Assembly: GCF_011074885.1 (NCBI RefSeq)
Contig: NC_054690.1
Coordinates: forward strand, 873,001 to 937,000
Direction of reading: 5' to 3'
DNA: 64,000 bases
DNA from: Brettanomyces bruxellensis
Lineage: Eukaryota; Ascomycota; Pichiomycetes; Pichiales; Pichiaceae
Every line of letters begins with the position of its first letter. The first letter of the stretch is position 1. This document shows, piece after piece, positions 60,955 to 64,000 of the stretch. A program made the position numbers and the translations under genes. The notes beneath the pieces are model-generated. The model was not told the origin of the DNA, made no database searches, and was given only the letters and a program-made list of their open reading frames with translations.

Positions 60955-63336
60955 CTAATATATGCCTTTATAAATAGCATCGGACATCAAGCAAACATCT
61001 TTCATCTCCATGTAATCGTGAACACGAACAATATCGGACCCAAAGCCTATCCCCGCCGCAACACATGCTCCTGTTCCTTCAACTCTTTTCTTCGCCGGAT
61101 TCTTACCTGTGATAGCACCAATGAATCTCTTTCTGGACGGTCCAAGAAGGACTGGAATATTATCAAAGGATATATACTGCCCGGTCCTCTTGTCAAGTTG
61201 TTTATAGCATTTGAAGTATGGTAGATTCCTTATCACCATCACATTAGCGCTCAAACCTTTGGCAAATCCAAGTCCTGGATCTAAAATAAGTTGCCAGCGT
61301 TTAATTCCTTGTTGAAACATCTTACACATCAGTTTTGACAATTCTTTTCCTATTTCACCTATTTCGATCTCGCCTTCCGTTGTTCTTTCGTTATAAATGA
61401 CAAAATTTCCATCTGGTGTCGCGTTATAATCTGTCAAGCTAGTCATGGTGTTGATATTACCACGAGTATGGTTGATTATGTATGGGACCCCATATTTTGC
61501 AACCACGGAATACATTTTATCATCAAACATACCAGCACTGATATCGTTAATTATATCAGCACCAGCCTTAATAGTCTCTTCAGCAACCCTTGCACGATAT
61601 GTATCAATGGATACTAATATCTTGTCACCATACTTCTTCTTTATTGCCTTCACAACAGGAAGAATTCTCGAAAGCTCTTCGTCCTCCGTAGCCTGTACCG
61701 AATTTGGACGAGTTGAGCATCCGCCGACATCAATAATGTCAACATCATTGGATATCATAGATGCAACACGATCCATCGCATTACTCATTCTAAGATTATC
61801 CACGCTTCCATCACTGAATGAATCCGGAGTAACATTCAGAATGGCCATAAGCTGAGTCTTTGATTTCTTGTGGATGCTTCCGTATTTCATATATCTTACA
61901 CTGCCATCCTCTTTCTGTATTGGAACTATTGTCCATAAATCTGAACTTTCCTGTTTGTTCTTATCGACCTTCTTTTCCCCAGTTAATAGCTGTTGAAGAT
62001 GTGAATGTAAAGGTTCAGCTGTAACTGGATGAAGCATATCGGGAGGAACAAGTTCGCATAGAGGAAGCATCACAAATGTTCGCTCAAGCATCCTGATATG
62101 TGGAATGTTAAGATCCGGTGTGTTAACTATAAGGTTGTCGTACAAAATAATATCTAGATCAATTGAGCGTGGACCGTTCGCAAACTTCTTGACCCTATGT
62201 AAAATATTGTACTCAATATCTTTGAGTTCTTTTAATAGTTCCTCTGGTGTCAAATCTGTACTCACTTTTAGACATCCATTGAAAAAGTCTGCCTGCTCTA
62301 AATAGTACATTGGCTTTGATCTATAAAGAGATGAAGTAGCGATAATGTGAATTTTCTTGGCTTCAAGTGCCTTTAAAGCGTTGTTTATGTTCTGGAGCTG
62401 GTTTCCCTGGTTTGTTCCAAATGCCAAATATGCAATATGATGGCTTATGCTTGTTGTTTCTACTTTCATTTGAGATTCACTGTTAAGATTGGGTATTTGA
62501 AACTTATCAGTTGATGCTGCCGAAGAGTCAAATTTAGCAACACTATTAATATCATGGATCTGTTCCCTTGTTCTATCGGATTGTACGCCAACTGATTCAG
62601 CACCAACTATTGCGTCTGGCTTACGAACGCTAACACTAACTTTGGCATCGTCCTCTGGGAGACCCTGCAAAATCATCTTGTTCACATTGATTGACAATGC
62701 CTCTACAGTTTTGAAGTTTGATTCCTCAACATACTGTCGTATTTTCATAGCCAGTGATTCATTAAATCCGGGTACTTTCGTCTGCCCATCAAATTTCATT
62801 GGAATAGTAATATCCAGCACAACCGGCTGCTTCTTAAACCTTTCAAAAGTGAATACACCAATAACAGCCATGCATCTAAGACCATTGATATTAATCTGGT
62901 CCCTGGTAAGCTTATCACATATAAATTCACCATTGTCGGCTTTAGTTCTTTCCATTTCCACGCCAAATTCTCCGCCAGCATCAAGTTGACGACTGATCTC
63001 AACTTTTGCACTTCTGCATGCTTTCAAGTTGCACAATATATCGTTGAATATATGCATTCCTAAATTGCTATATGTGGGAAAAGATCTTTTGGCATTTTCT
63101 TTTGAATAATCTAAAAGTTGTCTTGAAAGAACGGCATAGTTGATGGAATATTTTAAATCATCCGTTGAACCTGCACGCTCGAAACTAGTGTGCAAGTTAG
63201 TGCTGATCTGAAGCTTTTTAGGCTCACCATTCACTAAAAATTGCAACCTAAGTCGTTGGATGGTAACTGTATCATTTGTGATATTCTGTACGGTCCCTAT
63301 TGGTCTGCTACGGCCGTGTAGGGCAGAAAATCGCAT
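60955..63336 (-). CDS. FOL1: trifunctional folate synthesis protein Fol1 (DHNA / HPPK / DHPS)
   Basis: From MRFSALHGRSRPIGTV the protein has 793 residues (824 in S. cerevisiae). It combines three steps of folate synthesis. Two dihydroneopterin aldolase-like domains fill about 1-240 (RCMAVIGVFTFERFKKQPVV). 6-hydroxymethyl-dihydropterin pyrophosphokinase covers about 295-460 (AYLAFGTNQGNQLQNI and GPRSIDLDIILYDN). Dihydropteroate synthase covers about 490-793 (MAILNVTPDSFSDG, GADIINDISAG, RWQLILDPGLGFAKG, LLGPSRKRFIGAI). DHPS is the sulfonamide target. The frame stays open upstream through an Arg/Ser/Leu-rich stretch (SNLTSRLVPRTNFLSHVLTA) that looks like a mitochondrial presequence. No ATG precedes it, so the N-terminus is uncertain. 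The Leu of MAILNVTPDSF is CTG. Confidence 0.96.
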   Translation of the reverse strand: MRFSALHGRSRPIGTVQNITNDTVTIQRLRLQFLVNGEPKKLQISTNLHTSFERAGSTDDLKYSINYAVLSRQLLDYSKENAKRSFPTYSNLGMHIFNDILCNLKACRSAKVEISRQLDAGGEFGVEMERTKADNGEFICDKLTRDQININGLRCMAVIGVFTFERFKKQPVVLDITIPMKFDGQTKVPGFNESLAMKIRQYVEESNFKTVEALSINVNKMILQGLPEDDAKVSVSVRKPDAIVGAESVGVQSDRTREQIHDINSVAKFDSSAASTDKFQIPNLNSESQMKVETTSISHHIAYLAFGTNQGNQLQNINNALKALEAKKIHIIATSSLYRSKPMYYLEQADFFNGCLKVSTDLTPEELLKELKDIEYNILHRVKKFANGPRSIDLDIILYDNLIVNTPDLNIPHIRMLERTFVMLPLCELVPPDMLHPVTAEPLHSHLQQLLTGEKKVDKNKQESSDLWTIVPIQKEDGSVRYMKYGSIHKKSKTQLMAILNVTPDSFSDGSVDNLRMSNAMDRVASMISNDVDIIDVGGCSTRPNSVQATEDEELSRILPVVKAIKKKYGDKILVSIDTYRARVAEETIKAGADIINDISAGMFDDKMYSVVAKYGVPYIINHTRGNINTMTSLTDYNATPDGNFVIYNERTTEGEIEIGEIGKELSKLMCKMFQQGIKRWQLILDPGLGFAKGLSANVMVIRNLPYFKCYKQLDKRTGQYISFDNIPVLLGPSRKRFIGAITGKNPAKKRVEGTGACVAAGIGFGSDIVRVHDYMEMKDVCLMSDAIYKGIY

Positions 63337-64000
63337 GGCAGTTAGAACGTGTGATAGAAAATTGGTCCTAGGAACCAACCTCGAGGTCAGATTAGAAAGT
63401 GGCAACGTCGGACAAGAACTGCAAATGGCCCAGCAGTATATGCGAATGTCAGGCTATTTTCAACCAATGCCAGTGGTGGTAGTAAGACGTCGTCTAACGT
63501 AATAAATTTTTGAGGATAGGGGTCCAACAGAAAAAAAAAGTTGGCACTGTTAAAATAAATACACCGAAAAACTTTGAGAGAGCGGTGAAAATTTGCGGAG
63601 ATTTGGCTGACAAGCATTGTCCATCAAAGTGACTCGATTTATACGATTGAGTTAAAAGGAACAAAAAAGGTACATAAAAGAATTTCAACAAAGCAATGAC
63701 ATCAAAGTAACGAAATAAACTTATTTGGCGTCCTTCCTCCAAGTTGTTGCAATGTTATTTAACATTCGTTTCCGGTAGGTTTCCCAGACATTTTAATTTC
63801 CTTCCCGTCTTGCTGCCTGCTTTCTACCACGCGACCTACACGGAGCGGCCATTGAACATGAAGAAAATGGCCTGCCAGGAAAAAAAAAAAGATGGGGTCG
63901 CGTAACATTTTTCTCTATCTCTGCGGGAGTCGTCTGTCTTTCCGCGGTCTCTTTTTCTTACTTCCTCATCTTTTTCCCATTTATATCATCTGTCGCATCT
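63337..64000. other. right-edge spacer, FOL1 promoter region
   Basis: These 664 A/T-rich bp run to the window edge. They contain an A run at 63531-63539 and a second at 63880-63890. I see no gene. Confidence 0.5.

Overview
The window is a piece of budding-yeast (Saccharomycotina) nuclear chromosome. The evidence is about 24 recognisable yeast housekeeping genes, short introns with GTAHGT donors and perfect TACTAAC branch points, and single genes separated by A/T-rich spacers with no operons. Two strongly conserved leucines (FOL1 dihydropteroate synthase motif, RPL6) are encoded by CTG, so CTG reads as leucine and CUG-Ser yeasts are unlikely. A Pichiaceae-type yeast such as Brettanomyces or Ogataea is my guess, with low confidence. 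I saw no tRNA, rRNA, transposon or CRISPR array.

Layout. 0-10.9 kb: an OLE1-family desaturase with a cytochrome b5 tail, VMA10 (four exons), BRR1/Gemin2, a nucleolar FKBP (FPR3/4), RPL6 (ATG-only first exon), epsin ENT3 and TRAPP subunit BET5. 10.9-23.8 kb: a cyclic-nucleotide-binding-like/F-box/LRR protein, VMA6, COG8 and a tricalbin whose first exon is probably only the ATG and whose last domain lies in the -1 frame. 23.8-27.1 kb: a 2-kb G-poor degenerate triplet tract, one doubtful small ORF and an empty spacer. 27.1-37.7 kb: an unrecognised coiled-coil protein, EFM3/FAM86, allantoicase DAL2 (spliced), a TANGO2/NRDE protein, a metallothionein and ALG10/DIE2. 37.9-52.6 kb: PRP8, CDC23 and a PDR-type full-size ABC transporter. 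52.6-56.2 kb: an unusually long 3.5-kb spacer. 56.2-63.3 kb: a SREBP-type bHLH factor, an RTC4-domain protein, zinc-knuckle GIS2 and trifunctional FOL1.

The genes do not form one pathway, but themes recur: membrane traffic (ENT3, BET5, COG8, tricalbin), V-ATPase (VMA10, VMA6), splicing (BRR1, PRP8) and lipid or sterol handling (desaturase, tricalbin, ABC transporter, bHLH). The points most worth a second look are: the desaturase has lost two of the three histidines of its third iron-binding box while keeping its cytochrome b5 domain; the tricalbin reading frame breaks exactly at a G_GGG_GGT heptamer; a 12-17 nt motif with core GTCGATCGACGC recurs in three promoter regions; and introns placed directly after the ATG recur in three genes.
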